A stretch of 64,000 nt of DNA from Thermoproteota archaeon (GCA_027491435.1 JAOZFG010000004.1:124001-188000); one strand, 5' to 3'. Shown: positions 1 through 9,089, counted from the stretch's first letter. Notes: generated by a model not told the origin, from the sequence alone. Numbers and translations are program-made.

Positions 1-2
1 CC

Positions 3-734
3 CTAACCTATGGTAGAACCCCGGAGGAGCTCTACCTAATACCTATAGGGGGATTTAAGCTGGACATAGGTAAGCTGTCGAAGACGACTAAGGTAGAACA
101 CCTGGTGGACCTGTTGGAGGACAGAGGGCTGGCTAAAATAATTCAGGGCTGGTATGCCAGCGAGTACAGGGAACCTTACAGGTTAGACCTAAGCCTCGAC
201 TCGTACTACGTAAGAACGCTGTTGTCTATGTTGGAGGGCATTAGAAAGTCAGTAGTTAAGAAAAGAAGTCCAGCCGGTCAGTTAATACTGTCTTACGCCG
301 AGAGCTACATTATGAGAAGCGCGTTGAAGGCCCTTTACTTAGACATAAAGGGTGACGAGGTAACCAGCATTTATGGGAAGCTTCCGTTTAAGAGATTAAT
401 GAACGTGATTAATTCTTCCTCAAACATAAATGAATTGCTGGATAACCTGCTAAAAATTGAACCATATAAGCCTTATGCCTATGAGATAATGGAGGCCATG
501 AAGGAAGTTGGAGAGCCTTGGGTGATCGAGCACACTATACAGAAGAAGATATACTTAGAATCCCTTAGAATTTCACTTAAACGGCCAGTGAGTGAAGCAT
601 ACATTCTAAAATACCTCAACGCAACTGAGTGGGAGGCTCAGAACGTAAAGACGATATTGCTGGGGAGAATAAGCAAGATATCAAGGGATACCCTGTATAA
701 GCTGTTGGAGCTTCCCACTACAACATCTTTCTAG
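3..734 (+). CDS. atpC: A-type ATP synthase subunit C, 5'-truncated by the window edge
   Basis: The frame is open from base 3, so the gene begins outside the window and about 243 residues are visible. The mostly helical, Leu- and Tyr-rich sequence resembles the C (AC39/NtpC) subunit of archaeal A-type ATPases, which joins the central stalk to the membrane rotor ring. The opening segment, with a YGRTPEELY stretch and a following G-G-F, lies where family members carry an inter-repeat turn. There is no signal peptide or membrane helix, as expected for a peripheral stalk protein. Other ATPase genes would be expected upstream, but none follows downstream, where the next gene is convergent. The call rests on recognised family character, not on an invariant catalytic motif. 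Confidence 0.62.
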   Translation, partial: LTYGRTPEELYLIPIGGFKLDIGKLSKTTKVEHLVDLLEDRGLAKIIQGWYASEYREPYRLDLSLDSYYVRTLLSMLEGIRKSVVKKRSPAGQLILSYAESYIMRSALKALYLDIKGDEVTSIYGKLPFKRLMNVINSSSNINELLDNLLKIEPYKPYAYEIMEAMKEVGEPWVIEHTIQKKIYLESLRISLKRPVSEAYILKYLNATEWEAQNVKTILLGRISKISRDTLYKLLELPTTTSF

Positions 735-809
735 AAACCCCTTCCCCATTATTTACTTCAAAAGAAAGTACAAACTAAGTCTAAGTGTAAAGCGACAGGG
801 TTCTTTCCT

Positions 810-1124
810 CTATGCGGACGCCGTGGCGGTGCCTAACTCAGTTAACTCATATACTCCTGCACTCACCTTCTTTATCAATCCCTTCCTGACCAAAAATCTG
901 ACCTTTCCAGCCACCTTCTGTGTACTCATTTTGGCTTTTTCAGCTACTTCTTTTATCCTAGCTGGCGACCCTAGGTCCAAGAAGGCCTTAAGTATAGTTT
1001 TTGTGTCAGGATCTACCTCTATCGGCTTAACAGTGGGTTCGACGGTAGCCTTTTTGCTAGCCTTTCTACCGGAAGTCCTCTTACCCTTAGAGGATGTCTT
1101 CTTACTGCCCTTCTTACATGGCAT
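810..1124 (-). CDS. Small Lys-rich winged-helix DNA-binding protein (H1-like layout)
   Basis: About 104 residues. An N-terminal tail very rich in Lys, Ser, Thr and Arg (residues 1-30) is followed by a compact winged-helix domain (about 40-100) with a recognition-helix-like stretch (STQKVAGKVRFLVRKGLI) and a short beta wing. A basic tail plus winged helix resembles histone H1-type architecture, so a chromatin or transcription role is an inference. A longer frame begins at 1154, but the internal ATG at 1124 is preferred: GGTGA lies 5 nt upstream, and a TATA element at 1157-1164 predicts a transcription start near 1134, downstream of the longer start. I do not recognise an orthologue by name. 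Confidence 0.7.
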   Translation of the reverse strand: MPCKKGSKKTSSKGKRTSGRKASKKATVEPTVKPIEVDPDTKTILKAFLDLGSPARIKEVAEKAKMSTQKVAGKVRFLVRKGLIKKVSAGVYELTELGTATASA

Positions 1125-1156
1125 AATGTCACCTACGGATACTAGCTTACCCATAA

Positions 1157-1164
1157 ATTATAAA
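1157..1164 (-). promoter_or_regulatory. TATA box of the winged-helix gene
   Basis: TTTATAAT on the minus strand, about 26 nt upstream of a predicted transcription start near 1134. It supports the shorter start at 1124. Confidence 0.55.
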
Positions 1165-1629
1165 CGTAACTAGGGGCTCTAATGGCCTACTATTATCTCG
1201 TTATATGCAAAATTAAGCCTTTAAGCTGATAAAATAATTAATAGATTAACGTATATTATATAAAATAAATTTGGTTAATCTCCAATCCATTTATTAGTTT
1301 GTCACTTAATGGATCATATCCTAGGATTGAGAGTTATAGAGGGATATCTGACCGTCATTTTCAACATTAAATCTAATTGGGAGTTATCTTTGGATTTATT
1401 ATTAAATTGGATAAATTATCAAAATATTATTTATTATAGTGGGATATATTTAAGAAGATTTCAGAAAAATGTTAGCGAGCCCTAAACGTCAAGCTATTGA
1501 ATAATCCTGTGGTTCAGTTAATAACCAATCATCGTTTCCGCCTGACTAAAGCCGTTAAGCTTCTGATTCGTCAATTGTTGAATCACGCCTATAAAATAAT
1601 ATGTCTACGAGTACCTAGGAGGTGGCGAG
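1165..1629. other. AT-rich intergenic stretch with a promoter at its right end
   Basis: There is no convincing coding frame and no tRNA or C/D box element. The stretch is strongly AT-rich from 1200 to 1460. A TATA element (CTATAAAATA, about 1590-1599) and a GGAGGTG ribosome site at 1618-1624 serve the gene that starts at 1630. Confidence 0.5.
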
Positions 1630-1884
1630 ATGGTTCGAGTTATCGATTGGAACAATTTCCCCGATGTCCCCCCCGGGTTTAAGGAGGTAGATGTGGTTGA
1701 GGTTAAGAGAGTTTATGACTACGAATTACCTCCCTTGGTCGTCTACGTAGGTGTGGCCGTTACTAATGAGGGCGAAGAGATTCCAGCTATAGCTGTCGTC
1801 GAAGAAGGCAACAACTACGCTAAGCTTTACCTGTTAATAGATAAGGAAACCGAGGCCGAGGAGCTCATATCAGCCTTTGCTTAA
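1630..1884 (+). CDS. Hypothetical protein, 84 aa
   Basis: The start ATG follows GGAGGTG with 5 nt spacing, and a TATA box lies about 36 nt upstream, so expression looks real. The protein is small, acidic and soluble, with alternating beta strands rich in Val and Tyr (residues 20-55) and a short helical C terminus rich in Glu. There are no Cys, signal peptide or catalytic motif. A T-rich run follows the stop. It lies just before the fused beta-oxidation gene but has its own apparent terminator. I do not recognise a family. Confidence 0.72.
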   Translation: MVRVIDWNNFPDVPPGFKEVDVVEVKRVYDYELPPLVVYVGVAVTNEGEEIPAIAVVEEGNNYAKLYLLIDKETEAEELISAFA

Positions 1885-1902
1885 GCCTGGCTTAGGAGTT
1901 AC

Positions 1903-1917
1903 TTTTTTCTTATTTTC
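1903..1917 (+). terminator. T-rich transcription terminator
   Basis: A run of Ts interrupted by C and A follows the stop of the 84-aa gene. Oligo-T tracts of this kind are the usual archaeal intrinsic termination signal. There is no strong hairpin. Confidence 0.4.
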
Positions 1918-1942
1918 AATCACTCACTCTCGGTGATCGGGT

Positions 1943-3874
1943 TTGATTAGGCGTATCACTGTTTTAGGAGCCGGTACCATGGGTCATGGTATAGCTCAAG
2001 TTGCTGCCATGGCCGGTTACGAGGTTATAATGAGGGACATCGAGGAGAAGTTTATCGAGTCAGGCTACAACAGGATAAAGAAGAGCCTAGAAAAGTTAGT
2101 GAAGAAGGGAAAGATAACTAGAGAGGAAGCAGATCTCATCCTGAAGAGGATAAAGAAGACCACTAACTTAGAGGAGGCAGTCAAGCAAGCGGACTTCGTA
2201 ATAGAGGCTGTCCCCGAGGTGTTCGAGATAAAGGCCGAGGTCTTTAAGGCTGTTGATGAGCTGGCTCCCCCTCACGCTATAATAGCTACTAACACAAGCA
2301 GCTTACCAATATCCGAGCTGGCAGAGGCTACTAATCGACCAGATAAATTCGTTGGAATGCATTTCTTCAATCCTCCTCAAATAATGAAGCTAGTGGAGGT
2401 TGTTAGGGGCAATAAAACGTCAGAGCAGACGGTCAACACGACTTTGGAGCTGGCAAAGTCCATGAAGAAAGAACCTGTTGTGGTGAACAAGGACGTCCCC
2501 GGCTTCATAGTCAACAGGGTGCTAGTGAGATGGCTCAATGAGGCCTGCCTAATAGTCGAAAGGGGAGAATCGGACATTTTGACGGTTGACTCTTCCCTTA
2601 AATATGTAGCAGAGTTGCCTATGGGGGCGTTTGAGTTATCCGACTTCATAGGAATCGACGTCATGAGGGACATAATAAGGGCCATGGTAAAGAGAGGTTT
2701 CAAGTTAACTCCCTGCAAGTCCTGGGATAAGCTAGTTGAGGAAGGGAAGCTGGGCGCAAAGTCCAGTTTAGGCTTCTACGATTGGTCTTCAGGTAGGCCC
2801 AACATACCTAAGGAACTCTCCACTAAGTTCGATCCCAAGCAAGTGCTCGCTATGGCGGTCAACGAGGGAGCTTGGTTGGTCAGGGAAGGAGTGGCTTCAA
2901 CGGAGGACGTGGATAAGGCTGTCATCTTAGGATTAAACTTCCCCAAGGGGGTGCTCTCCATGGGGGATGAATGGGGACTGGACGTCGTCAAATCGATAAT
3001 AGAGGGGAAGAGATCTAGGTACGGCCTGCCTGAGTATGAGGTAGACCCTCTTATTGAGGAACTGGTCTCAAAGGGGTTCTTGGGGGTTAAGTCTGGCAAG
3101 GGGTTTCATGACTACGGGTTAAGGGAGGAGGACCTGAACCAGGTCAAGTATAAGGCAACCCCTCCTATAGCGTGGATTATCCTGAACAGGCCTGATAAGC
3201 TGAACGCACTTGACATGGAGTTATTAAATTCGCTAAGGAAAGCCCTGGATATGGCGTTAGATGATGAGATAAAAGTGGTGGTGATAACCGGTTCAGGGAA
3301 GGCCTTCTCAGCGGGAGCTGACGTCTCAATGTTCAAAGGCCTATCCCCCATCGACGCCTATCGACTATCTAGGGAGTTGAACGAGTTCTTCGACGAGCTG
3401 GAGAGGTATCCTAAGCCTACCATAGCCTCTATAAACGGGTTCGCTTTGGGTGGAGGTTTAGAGCTAGCGATGGCGTGTGATTTGAGGGTTGCTAGCGACA
3501 GGGCTCAACTGGGTCAACCTGAAATAACTCTAGGTATAATCACAGGAGCCGGCGGATCTAAGAGGCTTCCGAAGCTTGTAGGGTTAGCCAAAGCCAAGGA
3601 ACTGCTCTTTACAGGGGACATAATATCAGCTGACGAGGCGGAGAAGATAGGGCTGGTCAACAGAGTTGTCCCACACGAGAAGTTGGAGGAGGAGGTCAGG
3701 TCCTTGGCCCTTAAAATAGCGTCAATGCCGTCTAATTCGATTAGGCTCTATAAATCGATATTAAACGGGGAGCAAGAGCCCCTAGCCTTCGGATTGGTGT
3801 TCTCAACAGAGGATTCAAAGGAGGGGATTAACGCTTTCCTCGAAAAAAGGAGGCCGAAGTTTTCCGGAAAATAA
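1943..3874 (+). CDS. Fused 3-hydroxyacyl-CoA dehydrogenase / enoyl-CoA hydratase
   Basis: 643 residues. An N-terminal Rossmann NAD domain (GAGTMG at 9-14) and 3HCDH helical domains (about 185-390) are followed by a crotonase fold (about 400-643) with the oxyanion-hole stretch FALGGGLELA. The order dehydrogenase-then-hydratase is that of the archaeal crotonyl-CoA hydratase/(S)-3-hydroxybutyryl-CoA dehydrogenase, not the bacterial FadB order. It hydrates crotonyl-CoA and oxidises the 3-hydroxyacyl-CoA with NAD+, in fatty acid or butyrate metabolism or in the 4-hydroxybutyrate carbon cycle; the window does not say which. The start is TTG with GGTGAT just upstream. An acyl-CoA synthetase subunit lies convergently downstream, consistent with acyl-CoA chemistry. 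Confidence 0.93.
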   Translation: MIRRITVLGAGTMGHGIAQVAAMAGYEVIMRDIEEKFIESGYNRIKKSLEKLVKKGKITREEADLILKRIKKTTNLEEAVKQADFVIEAVPEVFEIKAEVFKAVDELAPPHAIIATNTSSLPISELAEATNRPDKFVGMHFFNPPQIMKLVEVVRGNKTSEQTVNTTLELAKSMKKEPVVVNKDVPGFIVNRVLVRWLNEACLIVERGESDILTVDSSLKYVAELPMGAFELSDFIGIDVMRDIIRAMVKRGFKLTPCKSWDKLVEEGKLGAKSSLGFYDWSSGRPNIPKELSTKFDPKQVLAMAVNEGAWLVREGVASTEDVDKAVILGLNFPKGVLSMGDEWGLDVVKSIIEGKRSRYGLPEYEVDPLIEELVSKGFLGVKSGKGFHDYGLREEDLNQVKYKATPPIAWIILNRPDKLNALDMELLNSLRKALDMALDDEIKVVVITGSGKAFSAGADVSMFKGLSPIDAYRLSRELNEFFDELERYPKPTIASINGFALGGGLELAMACDLRVASDRAQLGQPEITLGIITGAGGSKRLPKLVGLAKAKELLFTGDIISADEAEKIGLVNRVVPHEKLEEEVRSLALKIASMPSNSIRLYKSILNGEQEPLAFGLVFSTEDSKEGINAFLEKRRPKFSGK

Positions 3875-3884
3875 CTCCTCTTTT

Positions 3885-4091
3885 TTAAACTTGAACTATG
3901 AAAATGTCCTTGCACGCCCTGACGGCATCATAGGGTATGGTCTTCTTCTCGCCGCCCCTACCGGTGGTTATCACCAGCGCAGCAAGTTTGCCCTCAACGT
4001 CATCGAAGATGAAGTCGTCAGTTATACCTAGATAGAGACCATCTATGGTGTAAACCTGCATGTCGTAAAGCTCGGATATCTTCCTGGCCAT
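3885..4091 (-). CDS. PRC-barrel domain protein
   Basis: 68 residues forming a single PRC-barrel: an N-terminal strand (ISELYDMQVYTIDGLYLG), then F-D-D-x-x-G-K-L-A-A-L-V and a PYDAV turn, as in archaeal stand-alone PRC-barrels. Such proteins are small beta-barrels implicated in RNA processing or cell division, and the exact role here is unknown. It starts 4 nt after the stop of the acyl-CoA synthetase beta gene, so the two are probably cotranscribed. The 3' end converges on the fused beta-oxidation gene across about 10 nt. Confidence 0.82.
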   Translation of the reverse strand: MARKISELYDMQVYTIDGLYLGITDDFIFDDVEGKLAALVITTGRGGEKKTIPYDAVRACKDIFIVQV

Positions 4092-4095
4092 AAGA

Positions 4096-4791
4096 TCACC
4101 CCAGTATAATCCTAGCGTCTACCACCTTAATGCCATCGGGATACGCTATGACCGGATTTAAATCCATCTCAGCTATCTCCGAATTTTCAACTCCGATGTC
4201 CCCCACCCTAACTATAGCCCTTTTGAGTGATTCCAAGTCCACCGGCTCAGAGCCCCTGTACCCCAGCAACAGCTTGTAGCCCTTTATCTCCCTAAGCATC
4301 CCTTCAGCGTCTTCCTCAGTCAAGGGAGCAACCCTGAACGAGACGTCTTCAAAAACCTCTACAAAGATCCCGCCTAACCCGAACATGACAGTAGGTCCAA
4401 ACTGAGGATCCCTCGTCAACCCAATTATCAGCTCAAGTCCTGGCGGGGCGAATTCTTGAACCAGAATCCCGACTATCTCAGCTTCAGGAACTTTACTCCT
4501 AACGTTCTCCAGTATCTCCCTGTAAGCCTTTCGAACTTCCTCTTCGTTTTTCAGGTTGACGATTACCCCGCCAACGTCGCTCTTGTGAATTACCTGGGGA
4601 GAGACTATTTTGAGCACCACGGGGTAGCCTATCTCTTCAGCCGCCTGAACGGCCTCCTCCTCACTCTTAGAGAGCTTAACCTTGGTCACGGGAATTCCGT
4701 ATAGAGAAATAAGCTCTTTAGACTCGTGTTCTAGCAGAAATTTCCTACCTTCCCTCCTGGCACTCTCTAGAATCTCCCTAGGGCTTACCAA
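4096..4791 (-). CDS. acdB: ADP-forming acyl-CoA synthetase, beta subunit (ATP-grasp)
   Basis: About 231 residues with the ATP-grasp fold of the small subunit of archaeal NDP-forming acetyl/acyl-CoA synthetase. A conserved GYPVVLKIVSP stretch is followed by the phosphate-loop HKSDVGGV, then VLVQEFAPPG and a terminal MDLNPV with a closing DARIILG. It catalyses acyl-CoA + ADP + Pi to acid + CoA + ATP, the energy-conserving step of peptide fermentation. The alpha subunit is not in the window. An ATG at 4806 lies upstream of the start predicted from the TATA element (4821-4829). A TTG at 4791, preceded by GGGGGTGA, fits better and is used here. Confidence 0.88.
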   Translation of the reverse strand: MVSPREILESARREGRKFLLEHESKELISLYGIPVTKVKLSKSEEEAVQAAEEIGYPVVLKIVSPQVIHKSDVGGVIVNLKNEEEVRKAYREILENVRSKVPEAEIVGILVQEFAPPGLELIIGLTRDPQFGPTVMFGLGGIFVEVFEDVSFRVAPLTEEDAEGMLREIKGYKLLLGYRGSEPVDLESLKRAIVRVGDIGVENSEIAEMDLNPVIAYPDGIKVVDARIILG

Positions 4792-4831
4792 AACAGTCAC
4801 CCCCATTCACTGAAGGAACCTCTAAAAAGGT

Positions 4832-6109
4832 TTACCTGAAGCTCCTCCTCAACCTCTTAAGCTTAAGTATTGTCTTTGAGATCCTCCTTGGCCTGGTTTT
4901 CTTAATTTCTCTCGGCTCTTCTTTTTCAGTTTCCTCCTTCTCAGGCTGCTCCTTCATCTCTAGGTTTTCCTTTGGTACGAAGTACCTGCCAGCTGGGTCC
5001 TTCTCCAATAACCCCATGACGACTAGGGCTTCTAGCCTGGAGTAGGCTTGAGCTAAAGGAACTTCCGACTCAACGGCAACCTTCTCTAAGGTTACCGGAC
5101 CTCCGCCGAAGACCCTCAGTATTATGTCAAGTTCCCTTCTCATCTTTGGAGGGGCCCTCCTCACGTAATCTATTATCTCCCTCTCAGAATCTATGACCTT
5201 GTCGAACACGTAAGCATCTATTCTTGACCTGCCCAGTATCAGAGACACCTCGAGAGTCTTCGACAGTATCTCTAGCAGCCTCGATGGGTTTCCTTCGGCT
5301 AGGTGATTGGCGGACACGACGACCTCCTCATCAAAGGGGTCGAGAGGAGTCCTAGGCTCGGTTACCCTGAACTTGGACAACCTCTTGGAAACTAGGCTTA
5401 TGGCCTCCTCGTCAGAGAGAGGGGGGATAGATACCCTCTCATGAACCCTAGAGGTTAGAGCCGGAAACTTCTTGTCTATCTCCTCGTAGGCCTCGTCGCT
5501 CATGGAAAGAACTACCAGTATGCCCTCAGGCATCAAAGAGACTATCTCCCTAATCATCTCGAAGAAAAAGAAGGACCATCTATCGTCGGCGTAAAGCATG
5601 TTGTGAACGTCGTCCAACAGCAAGGCGGACGGAATCATTGACTCTAGGGATTTCATTATCATCCTGCCTGCCTCAGAAGGAGATGTTTTCAGCTGGTAGA
5701 GCTCCTCATCAGTTAGCACGTCAGGCATCCCAAGGAGGACCTTTTTGAGGACCTTGGATATCCTCCTGGATCTACTGTATGACGTCATAAGTAGGTCGTC
5801 GATTATGTCAGGCCCCTCAACCACCGAGACCTCTTGAAAAATGGAGTCCAGGTTAGCCTTATCATAAGAGTAGTTCAACATGTTGAGCCTGATGGTCCTC
5901 CCCGACCCAGGAGGGCCCGTGATAACCACGAAAGCTGAGGCAACTCCAGACATGGCCTCAGCTGCCAACGAATCTAGTATGTCGTCCACCCACTGCTTTG
6001 TGAATATCGCTGTAGGATCCTCAAGTTCTATGATAGATGTCCTCAGGAAAGGATTCCTGTAAAGCCCTAGTAGCCTAGCATAATCCCTGGCCCCAGCTGA
6101 GCTCCTCAA
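4832..6109 (-). CDS. Cdc6/Orc1-like AAA ATPase with winged-helix C terminus
   Basis: 425 residues. The AAA domain spans about 20-285: a Walker A-like GPPGSGRT at 65-72, in which the usual Lys is Arg71, a Walker B LLLDDVH around 163-168, and sensor-type sequence after LSMSDEAYEE. A helical lid and a winged helix (about 310-380) follow, then a Glu/Lys-rich tail ending in a strongly basic KLKRLRR stretch. The order matches Orc1/Cdc6 or STAND-like archaeal ATPases. It is probably DNA-binding, with replication or regulation as the likely role. The start is a TTG with GGTGG upstream. The Walker A Lys-to-Arg change may weaken ATP hydrolysis. Confidence 0.72.
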   Translation of the reverse strand: MRSSAGARDYARLLGLYRNPFLRTSIIELEDPTAIFTKQWVDDILDSLAAEAMSGVASAFVVITGPPGSGRTIRLNMLNYSYDKANLDSIFQEVSVVEGPDIIDDLLMTSYSRSRRISKVLKKVLLGMPDVLTDEELYQLKTSPSEAGRMIMKSLESMIPSALLLDDVHNMLYADDRWSFFFFEMIREIVSLMPEGILVVLSMSDEAYEEIDKKFPALTSRVHERVSIPPLSDEEAISLVSKRLSKFRVTEPRTPLDPFDEEVVVSANHLAEGNPSRLLEILSKTLEVSLILGRSRIDAYVFDKVIDSEREIIDYVRRAPPKMRRELDIILRVFGGGPVTLEKVAVESEVPLAQAYSRLEALVVMGLLEKDPAGRYFVPKENLEMKEQPEKEETEKEEPREIKKTRPRRISKTILKLKRLRRSFR

Positions 6110-6214
6110 TTAGCATTCCACCCAATGTTCTGACCTTTCCTGTCCATTAAAAAGGTTAGCCCGCTTTAGGTGTTCAACGCAAAACCTGACGTCGAATAAA
6201 GGGAAGAGGGGGGT

Positions 6215-8134
6215 TCAGTAGTAGTACCAAATGGTCCAATATTCGTCTATGTTTTCTCCCCTCTCTTTTAACCTCATCAGGTAGTCATATATGGGAACGT
6301 CCACGTAAGGCCACGGGTTCACGGGGGCTATTCCCTTCTCCCACGGGTGCCACACGTATATCCTGCTTCCAGTCTTAGGCATTATGGCTATGAGTTCTCT
6401 GTCCTGCCAAGCCCTTATGTGGTTCTTGCCCAGGGCGGGAACGTTAAACACGGGCTCATCGGTTCTGAACTGGCCTGGAAGTAGTCTGGCCTCCTCCTTT
6501 CTCTCCTGAGCTATCCTAGCTATGGGCACCAGGTAGTCCTTCTGTTCGAACTTACCCTTCGGGTAGAAGTTGTAGTACGGGTCGACTCCTATCATCTTCA
6601 TGCCTATCCTGGCTAACACGTACTGAAACCTCCTTGAAGTCTCGAAGTGGTACACCTGCTGGTTGTATACGTATATCCCGTGCTCCTTGAGGGTCTTGAC
6701 AGCCTGGGCCATGTAGGGGGTTATCTCCTCAGCGCTCTCTATGTGAGTAACAAACGATATATTCCTCTTGCCGGGCTCTATGAAGCTGGAGAGCATCTCA
6801 GCATACTCATTGTTTATCCTCATAGGGACAGTCACCACGATCCTGCTTCCTATCCTGATCTCCCTTATGTGGTCGATCTCGGAGAGCTTGCTCAGTATGT
6901 ACTCCATGTACTTGTTGTTGAGTATTGCAGGATCTCCTCCTGTGAGGAGGACGTCGATCAGGGAGTCATGCTGGGCGAACCACTCAATGGCCTTCTCGAC
7001 CAGTTTGGGAGAGGGTATTCCAACGGGGCTCATGGCTTCCTCTATCTCCCAATTCCTCTGACAGTACACGCAGATCTGCGGACAGGTGTCAGCTACCTTT
7101 ATTATAGCTACCATCGGGTACCTCCTGGTCACCAGCTCAAGCGGAGAGGTGTCGTGCTCCTTCATGAAGTCGAAGACGTAGTCCCTATTCTGCCTATTCC
7201 TTATCATCTGCTCCAGGTAGTAGGAGGACGGAATCACTTGAGCCCTTACCTGGGGGTCCCTCTTCCTGTCCGCCCTGGTGAAGTCAAACAGGTGCAGGTA
7301 GTAGGGGGTTATCCCGAAAGGTATCCTGTTCTCTATCGCAGTCCTCATGTTCCTTACATCCTCTTCAGTCAGAGGAACCAGCTCCTTCAACATGTCGACG
7401 TGGTGGAGTCTCTTGAATACGTTCTTGAAGTGCCACTTGTAGTCATACCAGTCATCCTCGGTGGCGCCCAAGTAGTCCAGTATCTTCTTCTTGTTTTGCT
7501 CTCTCTCCTCAATGACCTTCGGATCCAGCCCGAAGGTGTACCTGCTGGTGAACTGATTGATAACCTTGCCCAACTCGTCAAGGTACTCAGACCTAATTAA
7601 GGCCGCCTGTCTCCCCTCGCTCTTCTGGAAGAGCTCCACTAGCTTGGTCTTCTCGCCAAGGATGTCGTGGAGCCACCCCTTGGAGTACTCTGCGGTCCCG
7701 TGGATAGCCTTAAATAAGTGCTTGAACTCCATTATAAAGCCCATTCCAACTTCATTAAGGACTTCGGGATCCTCCTTGGCTATCCTATAAAGGTACTCGA
7801 GCGTGCTGAAGGTGGCTATCTTCTCATTCTCAGGTGAGATAATGTTTTTAAATACTCTGATGGCCTCTAATGCCAGGGCATAATCTAACCTATGTACCTT
7901 TATCCTGCCCTCCCTGAATGACCACTCCAGGTCGTTTAGGTACTGGTAGAGGCGTTTCCTGGCCTCCTCTAGGTCTCCGCTCTCCCGGAGTAGCTTGTAA
8001 ATCTCCCTCCCTTCCTTCCACATCTCATCTATTGCAGCGATCTTCTCCTGGAGGGGGGCATCCTTCCAGGAGATCTTACCTAGTATATCCACACCGGCCT
8101 CCACTATGGTCTCCAAGGCTCTCACCGGCGTCAT
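6215..8134 (-). CDS. KamA-family radical SAM enzyme (lysine 2,3-aminomutase type), long form
   Basis: 639 residues, well above the roughly 400-470 of bacterial lysine 2,3-aminomutase. An N-terminal helical extension of about 250 residues precedes the radical SAM barrel. The [4Fe-4S] motif is C351-x3-C355-x2-C358 (TCPQICVYC), and the GGDP motif follows near residue 400. The family uses SAM, PLP and an iron-sulfur cluster to move an amino group from the alpha to the beta carbon. The substrate (lysine, glutamate or other) cannot be settled by reading. A TATA element about 26 nt before the ATG at 8134 suggests a leaderless message. Confidence 0.9.
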   Translation of the reverse strand: MTPVRALETIVEAGVDILGKISWKDAPLQEKIAAIDEMWKEGREIYKLLRESGDLEEARKRLYQYLNDLEWSFREGRIKVHRLDYALALEAIRVFKNIISPENEKIATFSTLEYLYRIAKEDPEVLNEVGMGFIMEFKHLFKAIHGTAEYSKGWLHDILGEKTKLVELFQKSEGRQAALIRSEYLDELGKVINQFTSRYTFGLDPKVIEEREQNKKKILDYLGATEDDWYDYKWHFKNVFKRLHHVDMLKELVPLTEEDVRNMRTAIENRIPFGITPYYLHLFDFTRADRKRDPQVRAQVIPSSYYLEQMIRNRQNRDYVFDFMKEHDTSPLELVTRRYPMVAIIKVADTCPQICVYCQRNWEIEEAMSPVGIPSPKLVEKAIEWFAQHDSLIDVLLTGGDPAILNNKYMEYILSKLSEIDHIREIRIGSRIVVTVPMRINNEYAEMLSSFIEPGKRNISFVTHIESAEEITPYMAQAVKTLKEHGIYVYNQQVYHFETSRRFQYVLARIGMKMIGVDPYYNFYPKGKFEQKDYLVPIARIAQERKEEARLLPGQFRTDEPVFNVPALGKNHIRAWQDRELIAIMPKTGSRIYVWHPWEKGIAPVNPWPYVDVPIYDYLMRLKERGENIDEYWTIWYYY

Positions 8135-8660
8135 AGAGCCTATAGTTCACACTAATAAAGATTTCTGAGTCGGCCAAGAGCTATTCGTTGTAAAAGGAGT
8201 CCAAAGAAAAGCTTATTAGATACGAAAATAGGGGACACACTAACTCCCAATATTTTTAATTAAACCTTATAGATAGCAGGAGAATGCATAGATTAATTTA
8301 CTTAAATATACAATATCGTTACATCAATATCAGGTAAAATAAGGTTATATCAGCTTAGAGAGTACTATGCACAACTACGATACTTCAATAAAATTGATTT
8401 TAGATAACTCGGAAATTAAAGATGATTAATTTCTATATAAACTAGATATAATCAAATATAATGAGGAAAGCTACTCAATTCTGAGCAGCGTCCCTATTGA
8501 ACTTGTAAAGACTGGAGAAAGGCGATCTCTATTGAACATAACGTGCTTATGATGGCATTACAATTTACAATGAAACTTCTGTCATTTATGTAAGCGATTA
8601 AATCCTAAATAAAATTGGTAAATTGTCAAATTTTAATAAATTACCTTAACTCAAAAAAGT
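8135..8660. other. AT-rich intergenic region
   Basis: No credible gene on either strand. It contains the promoter of the KamA-family gene (TTTATTAG near 8153-8160, minus strand). An imperfect repetition, CTATTGAAC, occurs twice in 8497-8545. I see no other structure. Confidence 0.45.
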
Positions 8661-9089
8661 TTATGGTTTAGGAGGTGGATAATTAGATGTGTCTTCATAG
8701 AACCATAGGTAAGTCTCCCCGTCACCCACCACGTACCTATCAGCCCCTACAGGTCCAAGAGTCCATCCCATTTTGTTATCCCACTTCCACCACATCCAGT
8801 AATAACTTCCCTCGTTTCTAACCCCCTCTATTGACTCTATGAACACGCCGTATGGATATTGTTTGTACTCCACGTCGGCAACCAACTTGGTAACGTCAAA
8901 CAAAGTGCTTCCAGCTGGCACCTTTGTGTTGTTATGCCAGGTCAGACTGTCTCCCTGCTTAAAACCTATGTTGACGACAACGTAGCCCTTCTCACCCTTT
9001 TCGTAAACGCAGGAAGCCAAGAGAGCAGACGCTCCAACAGCCCAGATCAGTAGGGTCAACATGAGGATCTTAGACAGCCTTTCCCTCAT
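8661..9089 (-). CDS. Secreted DUF4430 (transcobalamin C-like) domain protein
   Basis: 142 residues. A hydrophobic N-terminal signal (residues 5-25) ends in a possible lipobox LASC, so it may be a lipid-anchored exported protein. The rest is one DUF4430-type beta-grasp domain. It opens with an AGSTLFDV stretch and closes with an aromatic-rich WMWWKWD and the family-typical GADRYVVGDGETYLWFYED ending. The domain occurs in cobalamin-binding and cell-surface proteins, and the ligand here is unknown. The gene is monocistronic. Its promoter contains a perfect 10-bp inverted repeat ending at the start codon. Confidence 0.78.
   Translation of the reverse strand: MRERLSKILMLTLLIWAVGASALLASCVYEKGEKGYVVVNIGFKQGDSLTWHNNTKVPAGSTLFDVTKLVADVEYKQYPYGVFIESIEGVRNEGSYYWMWWKWDNKMGWTLGPVGADRYVVGDGETYLWFYEDTSNYPPPKP

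Noticed and set aside
1620-1650. GGTTCGAGT resembling a tRNA T-loop
   Set aside because: It lies in the start of the 84-aa gene and no acceptor stem or anticodon arm can be formed around it.
6647-7600. Long 317-codon frame antisense to the KamA-family gene
   Set aside because: It is the opposite-strand shadow of a strongly conserved radical SAM gene; its sequence is Val/Leu/Tyr-rich without domain character.
8455-8545. Two CTATTGAAC repeats and a TGAGGA/CTGA pair resembling a CRISPR remnant or C/D box RNA
   Set aside because: Only two short repeat units with no conserved full repeat, and the boxes lack a terminal stem, a second box set and a TATA box at the right distance.
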